Of a DNA stretch of 10,000 nt, positions 1 through 7,128 are shown in pieces (the first letter of the stretch is position 1; every line of letters begins with the position of its first letter). Made by a program: the position numbers and the translations under genes. Under the pieces are notes generated by a model. The model saw only the letters and a list, made by a program, of their open reading frames with translations. It made no database searches and was not told the DNA's origin. This DNA is from Cristatella mucedo (Eukaryota; Bryozoa; Phylactolaemata; Cristatellidae): NCBI GenBank assembly GCA_009760855.2, contig WPIO01000122.1:77501-87500 (forward strand). Reading direction: 5' to 3'.

Positions 1-540
1 GTTTGTTCAGTCACTTTCACTTTTAATGCCAAAAAAGAAACACATTCGATAACCAATCAGCATATGATCAGATTAGCTGATATGGTTTGCAAAAGCTAAC
101 GACATGCTACAGTAGCAGGAGACAAATTAGTCAATTAAGTTACCCCTGAATGTTTAGGGGCTTGCATGTGGGCACAGATGCATTAGACTCACTGTAAGTA
201 TAATGGGGCACAAGGAGCAGATGGGTAATACCAAAAAATGAATTCACAAATACTGAGGTAATCGAGGGCAATTGGTAAGCATTTACTGTATTTTTAACTA
301 GAAAACTATAAGCTCAATCGATCACAATCCACCATAACCCACCCAAACTTCACTCTTATTAGGCCCACATCAAAAGAACATAAATCGACAATCAACAACT
401 AATTCCGACCAACACAAGGAATGGCATATTCAAAAGAATTTTTAATTCAAAACAGCCAAGAAAACCTTTAACACAGAAGAAATTTTTGCCAAACAAGCTA
501 CACCACTGAAATTTTTCAGACATCTCAGAAAGAATGTAAA
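1..540. other. no gene seen: probable PTP intron or flank
   Basis: AT-rich sequence with no open frame that resembles a protein and no PTP exon. The open frame on the minus strand near 392-622 has no recognisable content and runs into the LINE A tail. A small inverted repeat, CCCCT/AGGGG, spaced by eight bases, lies around 144-161; it is probably chance. Confidence 0.5.
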
Positions 541-1174
541 GTAATGTAATGTATCTGTAACTCCACAAAGTCATAAAGACCATGTGGGTGTTACACAGGA
601 GAGTTGTGTATAGCCCAGTCACAGCCTAAGCGGCTTTCGGTACACATTCGGTAGCCAACAGACTTCGTCTCACGCAACAAAGAGAAAGTGGTAAGCATAG
701 CAGAGTCAGGAGAGCAGTTGAGGTAGTGAGTAGCATAGAAGTAGCAGCTCAGGACCGCTGGAAAGGATGTGCCATAGCCGGCAGTAGGAGAGTAGTTGTC
801 GTTGCATATGAATTTTGGAAGCAAGTTCCAAAGTCTAGGACCTGCAGAGTTAAAGCTTCTGTCACCAACGGTCTTTAAGCGGAGGAATGGGACAGCTAAT
901 TTATTGTCCACACAGGACCTGAGGGCGCAAACAGGCTGAAATTGATGCAGCAGTTCAGCTAGGTAAGAAGGAGCCAAGCCGTGGCGGGCCTTGTGGGTCA
1001 GCGTAAGAACTTTGCTCTGTATCCTTTGCTCAACCGGCAACCATCCTAGCTCTTTCAGCAAAGTAGACAGGTGCTCAAACCGCTGGGACTTGAAGACTAG
1101 CCTTGCAGCCATATTCATAGTCCGCTGTGGTGGCATAATCGCTTTCTTTAGCAGCCCAGCCAAAAGAGAATTAC
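541..1174 (-). mobile_element. LINE family A, copy 1: 5'-truncated non-LTR retrotransposon, reverse transcriptase C-terminus
   Basis: This is the 3' end of a non-LTR retrotransposon (L2/CR1/jockey-like group by its signature). The minus frame, open down to a stop at 591-593, contains GWLPVEQRIQSKVLTLTHKA, then HGLAPSYLAELL, LRSC, VPFLRLKTVGDRSFNSAGPRLWN. These match the L-x-W-L-P-V...APSYL...GDR-F...LWN-LP hallmark of such elements' C-terminal region. The polymerase catalytic domain is absent. The element stops aligning with copy 2 near 1174, marking its 5' truncation. At the 3' end, bases 531-553 form a short TGTAA-type repeat, resembling the microsatellite tails of these elements. It lies in the PTP gene's last visible intron, in the same orientation as the gene. 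About 190 codons remain without a stop, unlike copy 2. The downstream bases 1175-1390 do not align with copy 2 and were not identified. Confidence 0.85.
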
Positions 1175-1936
1175 AAAAGCCCTTCCAGTATTTCTGTTGT
1201 ATCCAGTGGCAAAGCATGAAAATTCATCCAGGGGGAAATAACAGCAGAATTGTTGTGCAGGCAGGTCCAAACCTGCATTTATTAAACAATTATTGTGAGA
1301 AGTCGTGGGCTTTGTTGGATCAGCTGTAGCCTGAAGGCATACTACTGCTGGCGAAGTCTCTGAGAGTAAAGGGACCCAATAGTACACTTTGAGATTCTCC
1401 TTGATATCATAGCCACTACATCAAGCTTCTATTTGTAAATAAACTACCTGCCACGTTTCGAATTCGACCTTCGGATATGCGACTGCTCAACTGAAACTCA
1501 CAGATAGCATGCTTATTCGGCACAAACTCGGCTGCTACTAATATAATTAAATTAAGATATGATTACCTCGTTGGTGACGGTCAGTGAGCTAAGGAAAAGT
1601 GGGCGATATAGGTCGCTGCCTAGCTATGGGGTGCTAATCCCGCAAGTCCCTCTCCATCACAGCAAGGGAGTGCACAATCAGTGATAGCATCGTTGGCTTT
1701 AACCAAACTTCAGAAGCATGGGAATTTCAAGGGCAGTGTGATGTATCAAGATGTTAAGAACTAACGATTCATTGAGCAAGATACAGGTATTGTGGAGATG
1801 GAAGTTTGCTCGATGAGGTTGTAGTAGGCTAAACAATTTAACAAAAGAGATATAGTAAGAAAAATCATCAGTCGTATTAACAGACAACCGAAATTGAACA
1901 CATACAGCACACACTACAATGAAATGAGTAGTGCAC
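1175..1936. other. unassigned sequence in the last visible PTP intron
   Basis: Bases 1175-1390 are open on the minus strand across a LINE A junction, but the content is not recognised. Bases 1430-1510 and 1624-1764 contain short open stretches with AG/GT-like borders, on the minus and plus strands respectively. Neither fits the phase or motifs expected for the next PTP exon. I could not support any feature here. Confidence 0.45.
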
Positions 1937-1957
1937 GGGGGGGGGGGGGGGGGGGGG
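1937..1957 (+). repeat. homopolymer G run, 21 bases
   Basis: An uninterrupted run of 21 G on the plus strand, which is a C run in the sense of the PTP transcript. It lies about 185 bases beyond the donor of exon g. Such runs can form G-quadruplex DNA and are prone to length change and sequencing error, so the exact length should be treated with caution. Confidence 0.95.
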
Positions 1958-1992
1958 ACACAGTCTTGAAAACATGTATGACATAGTCTGAC

Positions 1993-2108
1993 CTTAAACA
2001 CACTCTAGTAATGGCAATCTTAATAGCATGCCTGTCACGAGCAAACATTTCCTAAGCACACTCTAGTTATGGCAATCCTAATAGCATGCCTGTCATGAGC
2101 AAACTTTG
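1993..2108 (+). repeat. 58-base tandem duplication
   Basis: Bases 1993-2050 and 2051-2108 are two head-to-tail copies at a period of 58 that share CACACTCTAG-T-ATGGCAATC, TAATAGCATGCCTGTCA and GAGCAAAC with few mismatches. The duplication lies in the intron between the poly-G run and the exon g donor at 2142. No coding role is visible. Confidence 0.85.
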
Positions 2109-2142
2109 CAAAGGTGGCTGTATCAACACCAGAGCTCCATAC

Positions 2143-2278
2143 CTTGGTTTGCACCATCTTCATTCTTTGATCTCGGAGTTTTAGCACACAGTTGTCGACG
2201 TCCACGCAACCTTGAGACTGAAAGCGCTGTTGCAGATAGTCAAAAGCTATGTATGACCCTGTACGACCAACCCCGGCA
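2143..2278 (-). CDS. PTP exon g: rest of the P-loop (AGVGRTG) to VQT
   Basis: A 136-base exon, phase 2 to phase 0. Its first base completes the Ser of HCS; it then encodes AGVGRTGSYIAFDYL, the phosphate-binding P-loop with its invariant Arg and the helix behind it, followed by VDVDNCVLKLRDQRMKMVQTK. That last part is the conserved V-D-x-x-x-x-V-x-x-L-R-x-Q-R-x-x-M-V-Q-T segment, and the Gln belongs to the catalytic Q-loop. Acceptor GCACGTTTCAG, donor GTATGG. Reading the frame straight through the acceptor gives a misleading R-F-S-A-G-V, which would look like a lost catalytic Cys; the splice resolves this. The next exon, expected to start with x-Q-Y-x-F, was not found in the 2.1 kb below. Confidence 0.94.
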
Positions 2279-3014
2279 CTGAAACGTGCAAGTTTGACTT
2301 GCATGAGAATCGCTCACAAGTATAGTGGGCTTGTCAACACCATAACCCTGGCAAAGTATGGTAGTTTTTTTTACCCAACTTCAAAAGCCTTACACACACA
2401 AACATATACATACATGCACATGTGGGTGTGTATATGAAAAAGTGCGATCCAGTAGGGCGCTTAATGACATAGTACAGGTATTTTATGAAATTCTTCTGCC
2501 AAGGGCAGTGGAATTTGCATGTCCCTTGAAGAAGAAAGTAGAACTCCTGAACCATATCACCCATCTCAAAAGGCCATCCAAGATCTCAAACAAGAGCCCA
2601 GACTCCTATTGGTCTTCACACACCGGCCATACATCGAATGGATGTCGATGCAAAACAGTTACCAACTCCACGAAGACAAGCTCTGCCTTTGATATAGGAT
2701 TCCCGGTGGGCAGAGGCATATTAGCACAGAAGACCATGTTATTAGACGATTCAAAGGTTTGTTGGCATCTTGTCAAAGTTATCTTCGGAGTGAGTAATGC
2801 GAGTTTGTGCCCGCTCTAGAGGCGCGAACAGCCAAGCTCACACGATGTGGCAGGTACTATGCAGGCTATTTCTTCTTTCAGAAAAAAAGTAGGATACACC
2901 GAGAAACCAAGTGTTCTGGCATCCGCTTCGGTGCTTGACCTCTCTGATAAGGGTTGTTCCAAGACAGACTTTCTGCAATATTGCTTAGTCCTAACCTAAA
3001 TGCCTCAAATAATT
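2279..3014. other. intron sequence between PTP exons f and g, before the LINE B fragment
   Basis: This is the part of the 1633-base intron with no recognised element. A CA/TG-rich patch lies at about 2391-2436. The plus strand has a 153-codon open frame (2358-2819) and a 57-codon frame in another register (2519-2692). Neither resembles a known protein, and both are antisense to the PTP gene. Confidence 0.5.
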
Positions 3015-3640
3015 TTGGCTCTTCAAATGATAAAACTATAGGTAGCAGACACAAGACATTGCACTTGCCACCACCCCAGCCACATCACACCACTTCTTGC
3101 CGACCTGCACTGGCTTCCAGTCAAACATAACATCTGCTTCAGGGTTCAGTCACTCAATTTTAGGTCACCTAATTCTTTGACTTCAGCCTTCCCATCAGAT
3201 CTACTCACCGATCAGGCAAAACATCGCACCACCTGCTTTTCTGAATATAATCGTTTACCAATACCTTGTCGGAACCTAAAATCCTTTGGAGAGTTTGCCT
3301 CAAGTTCCTTTGCTCCCCATGCCAAAAACTCACTTCCGACTTGCATCTTGACATCCCTGACTTCACTACATTTGAAAAGAAACTACACACTTATATATTT
3401 ATAAAAGCATTTAGTGGGTCCAAGTGATTCATCCTTCATGAGCTTATGCATGCTGACACTGTGCATGCTGCCACAAACCATGTTTGCAAGCTGACCCTGT
3501 GCATCTCACTTCTAACCATGTTATGCTTGTTGTAGTTGAGCCTACTACCACTCACCATTCAATCGTGCTTCATTTTCAGCAAATGCAAAGTGCCTAGAAA
3601 AAGATCAAGTTCTCTATAGCTATAGCAAGATTATTATTAG
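3015..3640 (+). mobile_element. LINE family B, copy 1: degenerate reverse transcriptase C-terminus with 3' UTR
   Basis: A second non-LTR family, on the plus strand and so antisense to the PTP gene, in the 1.6 kb intron between exons f and g. The frame from about 3024 to a stop at 3402-3404 has only one internal stop near its start. It contains SHITPLLADLHWLPVKHNI, then NLKSFGEFASSSFAPHAKNSLP and a final K-R-N-Y-T-L-I-Y-L. These correspond to the H-I-T-P-x-L...L-H-W-L-P-V...L-K-S-F-G-E-x-A-F...A-P-x-x-W-N-S-L-P ending of L2/CR1-like elements, with the Trp of WNSLP lost. After the stop comes a 3' UTR of about 235 bases, ending in an ATTATTATTA tail near 3640. That UTR is repeated at 9183-9420. 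The protein is clearly different from family A. Confidence 0.82.
3448..3523 (+). repeat. two 38-base tandem units in the LINE B 3' UTR (copy 1)
   Basis: Bases 3448-3485 and 3486-3523 are two imperfect copies of a 38-base unit of the form GC-A-x-GCTGAC-x-CTGTGCAT...AACCATGTT. The same pair occurs in the other LINE B copy, so the duplication is older than both insertions and belongs to the element's own 3' UTR. Confidence 0.75.
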
Positions 3641-3911
3641 CATCTACAGCCTTCCTTTTGAAGCTCGCACAGCATGAGTTTACAGTGAGTGATGTGTAAT
3701 ATTCAATAGGAAGACGAAAAATTAAAAGTCAGAAATATCAAGAGAAATTAGTATGTCCAACGTTCATGTCTGAACAAAGAATAAGCCACCATCGGTGATA
3801 GGCTAAACTCAAAGCCTCTCGGAGGCCTTTGCATTAACAAGCATGCAGTGGTAGAAAGACTGAAGCAAGGCTGGGAGAGTTGCATCAGAGTTCACACAGT
3901 GCTGCTCCTAC
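3641..3911. other. intron sequence between the LINE B fragment and exon f
   Basis: AT-rich intron ending, in transcript order, with the exon f donor. Nothing further was recognised. Confidence 0.5.
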
Positions 3912-4069
3912 CTGCAATGCACGACGACCGGGCCACTGCCCTGACAAAGCCCCTTCAAGCTACGACGTATCTTGCTGTAGAACAGCGACAGCTCTGCGCA
4001 GTGCTGGGGAACCGATTGGTCCGGCCACGATAGAAAGTGATAGTGGCGAACTTCGCGTGTCTCTCCACC
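3912..4069 (-). CDS. PTP exon f: WPD loop and start of the P-loop (VVVHC)
   Basis: A 158-base exon, phase 0 to phase 2. It encodes HYHFLSWPDQSVP, the mobile WPD loop that carries the general-acid Asp, then a helix, and ends with GPVVVHC plus two bases AG of the next codon. Joining to exon g gives HCSAGVGRTG, so the catalytic Cys is the last complete codon of this exon. The usual Gly after WPD-x is Ser here. The acceptor is CATGTTTAG; another AG lies upstream, but using it would put the PTP sequence out of frame. Donor GTAGGA. The catalytic His, Cys and Asp are all intact. Shadow frames on the plus strand over this exon are not genes. Confidence 0.94.
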
Positions 4070-4185
4070 CTAAACATGGTGAACGAGCAGATGTGTGCTG
4101 CAACAAGTCAGCCCCTCTAAGGGCATGCTACTAATAATCATTGCCAACTTTATGCCACTAAGAGCAAGTCCACACGACTACTTAC

Positions 4186-4302
4186 ATGCTGGATATCGAG
4201 TGTAGTTGCCATGTACGTGTCGTACTTGGCAACTGATCGAACGCTGACTTCGATGCTGGACTCGGCAGAGCACACGACCGGGAAGTATTTCTCACATTTT
4301 TT
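4186..4302 (-). CDS. PTP exon e: KCEKYFP and following beta strands
   Basis: A 117-base exon encoding exactly 39 codons, phase 0 at both ends. It opens with KKCEKYFP, corresponding to the conserved K-C-x-x-Y-W-P motif with Phe in place of Trp. The remainder (SSIEVSVRSVAKYDTYMATTLDIQ) follows the alternating pattern of the beta strands before the WPD loop. Acceptor CTTATGCAG and donor GTAAGTAG. GC content and third-position GC are visibly higher than in the flanking introns. This is the most divergent exon of the set, which is usual for this segment of the family. Confidence 0.9.
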
Positions 4303-4874
4303 CTGCATAAGAGGATCAGATGCTCCAGCTTAGAGTGCTTAGGAGCCTTAGGTAATACAATATAAAAGATGCATACTAGTCATCGCGTAAAAAGTCGCTA
4401 AATTCTGAAGCTGCAAGAACCATCGGTCAGCAGAAAAAACTTTAACTTAATTCAGGCGGCCTAGCAGGCTATCCAACCAAATTGAGAGGTGTAACTAGTT
4501 CCTGTGAATGGGAGAGGAAGAGCAAGATTGCGATAATCAAGCTATGTATATTCCTAAGGATACTAGGATGCTGTGCGTGATGCATTCAGAGGGTTTATAA
4601 TATTCAATTTACACTGTAGAATGGTGACCACTTCTTGCTATCTATTTTGGTGCAGTAGACACCACGCCGATATGATAAATCATGCATAAGCAGCCGGATT
4701 TAGAAAGGAACAGCTCCACACCAGCACTTGGAAGTGTGAACGGGCAGACATTCACACACACACACATCAACACAGTCATGGGCACACACATGGCCCAAAT
4801 GCATGAGTATGCATTCCCACACTAACACACATGCATTCCAGATACACTTCGTTCGTGTACTTCGCAAAACCTAC
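4303..4874. other. 572-base intron between PTP exons d and e
   Basis: Apart from the CA-rich patch at its upstream end (about 4753-4840) there is no recognisable gene or mobile element. Its acceptor region, next to exon e, has a modest pyrimidine tract ending CTTATGCAG. Confidence 0.6.
4753..4766 (+). repeat. short CA repeat in a CA-rich patch
   Basis: Seven CA units head a CA-rich stretch extending to about 4840, with repeated CACACA and ATGCAT words, in the 572-base intron between PTP exons d and e. The minus frame of exon d runs through it only as untranslated intron. Confidence 0.7.
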
Positions 4875-4972
4875 CTTAGCATGTTCAACGTAGTCAGTTA
4901 GCATCACAATGACAGGACACCTCTCTTGCCACAGCATTTTCCAAAAGTCACCAATTGTCTTAGCAGATGGAC
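4875..4972 (-). CDS. PTP exon d: GPSAKTIGDFWKMLW...IVMLT
   Basis: A 98-base exon, phase 1 to phase 0. Its first two bases complete the Gly of YIATQGP. It then encodes PSAKTIGDFWKMLWQ, the T-x-x-D-F-W-x-M-x-W helix of classical PTPs, with the usual final Glu of that motif replaced by Gln. Next comes PVIVMLTDYVEHAK, the buried I-V-M-L-T strand. Acceptor ATTTTGTCAG, donor GTAGGT. The helix and strand form the hydrophobic core under the active site. The match to the family is unambiguous, and the frame runs on into the intron without the homology continuing, which confirms the donor. Confidence 0.94.
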
Positions 4973-5084
4973 CTGACAAAATCGCAGGAATATATATCCC
5001 TGATTGTTTTTATACAGCACTCTAGAAAAACATTGGCTAGTGGCTTGCTCATGCATGTTAATAAATAGAAAAAATATATCTTAC

Positions 5085-5121
5085 CCTGTGTAGCTATGTA
5101 CTGTTTTGGTGCTGCTGGGCC
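5085..5121 (-). CDS. PTP exon c: 37-base exon with YIATQG
   Basis: A very short exon of 37 bases, phase 0 to phase 1, that adds 12 codons and the first base of a Gly codon. It contains YIATQ, and the split Gly plus the next exon gives YIATQGP, the F-I-A-T-Q-G-P motif of PTPs. The acceptor is TTCTTGTAG and the donor GTAAGA. Equivalent tiny exons with these phases are, to my memory, typical of animal receptor PTP genes. The residue after the first Gly is Pro where a Tyr or Phe is more usual. The exon is too short to be found as an open frame, and was placed from the motif and the fit of both splice phases. Confidence 0.9.
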
Positions 5122-5238
5122 CTACAAGAAAAAATGTACATAAGTAAGCATGCAGGCATACAAGATGAGCACAACATATAGAAACCACTGATTGTCGTTT
5201 CTATTTCGGCATGATATTAGAGATTGCTAGTTACTTAC

Positions 5239-5303
5239 ATCAATGTAGGATGCATTTATATAGTCTTGACCTGGAGTAGATAGGGTGACACGGTTAAAGT
5301 CGT
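5239..5303 (-). CDS. PTP exon b: DFNRV...DYINASYID
   Basis: This 65-base exon starts after a TTTTTTGCAG acceptor and ends at GTAAGT, a near-perfect donor. It enters in phase 1 with AC, completing the Tyr codon of ILPY, and leaves in phase 0. The sequence DFNRVTL is the classical D-x-x-R-V-x-L strand, and DYINASYID is the highly conserved DYINAS motif of the phosphatase core. Both are structural elements around the phosphotyrosine-binding face. It is separated from the previous exon by a 3.3 kb intron and from the next by only 117 bases. Confidence 0.93.
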
Positions 5304-5626
5304 CTGCAAAAAATAAAGATTTCGCAGTCACGAACTGCTAGAGACAAGCATGCATGCAAATCTTGACACATCCGTTAATGTGTATCCTTATGTGGTCGTA
5401 CAGGTATATGTGTGTGAGCCTGTGCTAATGAGGGTATGCATGCATATGCAGACTCGTGTGTGATGGCAGGTAGCAAGCCCTCCACTAAAAAGAGTACTAG
5501 GACAAGATGGCAGCAAACTAATGGCTCGGCCAAAATGCACACTCATCAAGCATCCAGTGACCTCCAAGGATTAAGCACTGGCCAGAAACTACGAAGAATA
5601 GCTGGCTCATTGTTGTCATATGTATG

Positions 5627-6645
5627 TGTATCTCCATCAGTAACTCCAAAAAGTCATAAAGACCATGTGGGTGTTACACAGGAGAGTTTTGTATAGCCCA
5701 CTCACAGCCTACGTGACTTTCGGTACACATTCGGTAGCCAACAGACTTCGTCTCACGCAACAAAGAGAAAGTAGAAAGCATAGCAGAGTCAGGAGAGCGG
5801 TTGAGGTAGTGAGTAGCATAGAAGTAGCCGCTCAGGACCGCTGAAAAGGATGTGCCTTAGCCGGCTGTAGGAGAGTAGTTGTCGTTGCATAAGAATTGTG
5901 GAAGCGAGTTCCACAGTCTAGGAACTGCAGAGCTAAAGCTTCTATCGCCAACTGTCTTAAAGCAGAGGAATGGGACAGCTAATTTATTGTCCACACAGGA
6001 CCTGAGGGCGCAAACAGGCTGAAACTGATGCAGCAGTTCATCTAGGTACGAAGGAGCCAAGCAGTGGCGGGCCTTGTGGGTCAGTGTAAGAACTTTGTTC
6101 TGTATCCTTTGCTCAACCGGCAACCATCCTAGCTTTTTCAGCTAAGGAGACACGTGCTCAAACCGCTGCGACTCGAATACTAGCCTTGCAGCCATGTCCA
6201 CAGTCTGCTACAGTGGCCCAATAGCTTTCTTTGGCAGCCCAGCCAAAAGGGAATGACAATAATCAAACCAAGACAGAACTAAAGAGAAAGTTAATTTTTT
6301 TACAAGCCACTGTGGAAGACAGCTCCTAATGTTGGATAGGGATCAGATGTGATGGCTAGCTGTAGAAGCAGACTTCTGAATGAACTTTTGAAATTGAGGC
6401 AGCTGTCGAAAACGACACCTAAATTTCGAGCACGTGGTGATGGTCGCACAACAGCATCACTTATTAGAAGAGCAAAGCCTTTTAATCCAGCCACACGCTT
6501 CGGGTGTCCTATGAGCAGCAGTTCGGTTTTATCGTCATTTAATTTCAGGAAGTTTTCCGACATCCAGGATCGAATATCGGCAAGGCAAGCATTCAGTTTC
6601 TCAGTCGCTGCAGCAGATTCCGACGGTTCATCCTATATACCCATG
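5627..6645 (-). mobile_element. LINE family A, copy 2: truncated and disrupted reverse transcriptase fragment
   Basis: This is a longer fragment of the same family as the copy at 541-1174, again on the minus strand. From the 5' side it reads EKLNACLADIRSWMSENFLKLNDDKTELLLIG and ARNLGVVFDSCLNF, which is the reverse transcriptase region just after the catalytic YADD box (W-M-x-x-N-x-L-K-L-N-x-D-K-T-E). It then has LSWFDYCHSLLAGLPKKAI, and the same GWLPVEQRI to LWNSLP region as copy 1. It is dead: there is one frameshift near 6370-6400 and in-frame stops at 6208-6210, 6142-6144 and 5857-5859. The 5' boundary near 6645 is approximate, and no target-site duplication could be seen. It sits in the 3.3 kb intron between PTP exons a and b. 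Confidence 0.88.
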
Positions 6646-7002
6646 GCCGAAGTAAAAATGGCAGATATTTGTCGGCTCGAGTTATAATTAGGCGTTCGGA
6701 GCATCTAATTGAAAATCGCATTCTTTCGCGTTGTAATAGATACTTCAGACTTTTCTACACGGAATATGCCGTGCTTCTCTTTATCAAATCAACCCACGAA
6801 CCGGTAACTGGGAACATTACATAGCAGTATACCACCCCACACCTGTAGGTAGCACCAATCCCTTTCCCTAAAAAACTTATGTAAAATGCCTATATTCTTT
6901 TCATTTTCTTCTTTTCATACTACTCTACAATGATTACGGCAGCCAGTCGCTCAACTTTTACCTGTGTTTGCTAGGCTTCTATTAGGTTACCCACTATCAT
7001 AC
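6646..7002. other. intron sequence, nothing recognised
   Basis: AT-rich stretch of the 3.3 kb intron between the 5' limit of LINE A copy 2 and the possible cassette exon. No open frame of note and no repeat was seen. Confidence 0.5.
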
Positions 7003-7128
7003 CAGCTTCCCGAATAAAAGCATCGGCAGTGGGGAGGACTAAGTCGGCCATCGAATCTGTGTGGTGGGCTGAATCTGTCGTGTAAACGTCCCAACCATGA
7101 GGCGAGTCGGCGTCCGTCAGGGAGAAGT
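7003..7128 (-). CDS. possible cassette exon in the large PTP intron
   Basis: A 126-base stretch that is about 57% GC in an otherwise AT-rich intron, open in one minus-strand frame. It is bounded by an acceptor-like TGCACTGCAG and a donor-like GTATGA. With these borders it enters and leaves in phase 1, the same phase as the intron it sits in, so its inclusion between exons a and b would keep the reading frame and add 42 residues (contains DADSPHGWDVYTTDS and ADLVLPTADAFIREA). I do not recognise a domain. Part of it faintly resembles the AD-V-LP-x-A stretch of NADH dehydrogenase 75 kDa subunits, and the frame runs about ten codons past the donor, so a decayed gene fragment is an alternative. 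An insert here would fall inside the PTP fold and probably disable it. Confidence 0.3.

Noticed and set aside
144-161. Small inverted repeat CCCCT/AGGGG
   Set aside because: A five-base stem with no T run or structural context is expected by chance.
1430-1530. Possible next PTP exon on the minus strand, with AG and GTAGTT borders
   Set aside because: Its open frame does not match the phase 0 required after exon g, has a weak acceptor, and shows no x-Q-Y-x-F or other PTP motif.
1624-1764. Possible plus-strand terminal exon with a Ser/Pro/Gln-rich start, ending in TAA
   Set aside because: Only about 46 codons, with one acceptor-like TAG before it, no partner exon and no recognised family. On the opposite strand it has an equally open short frame.
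2262-2304. Apparent catalytically dead PTP reading R-F-S-A-G-V-G-R-T-G
   Set aside because: The R-F part is intron. A good acceptor (GCACGTTTCAG) ends one base before AGVGRTG, and exon f supplies HC plus the rest of the Ser codon in the matching phase.
2358-2819. Plus-strand open frame of 153 codons
   Set aside because: It lies antisense in a PTP intron, has no recognisable domain, and starts in a CA/TG-rich patch. An open frame of this length can arise by chance in 10 kb read in six frames. A second 57-codon frame (2519-2692) overlaps it with equally little support.
3880-4134. Plus-strand open frames over exon f
   Set aside because: These are shadows of the minus-strand coding exon, whose PTP motifs and splice phases are unambiguous.
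6349-6687. Plus-strand open frame of 112 codons
   Set aside because: Shadow of the minus-strand LINE A reverse transcriptase sequence.
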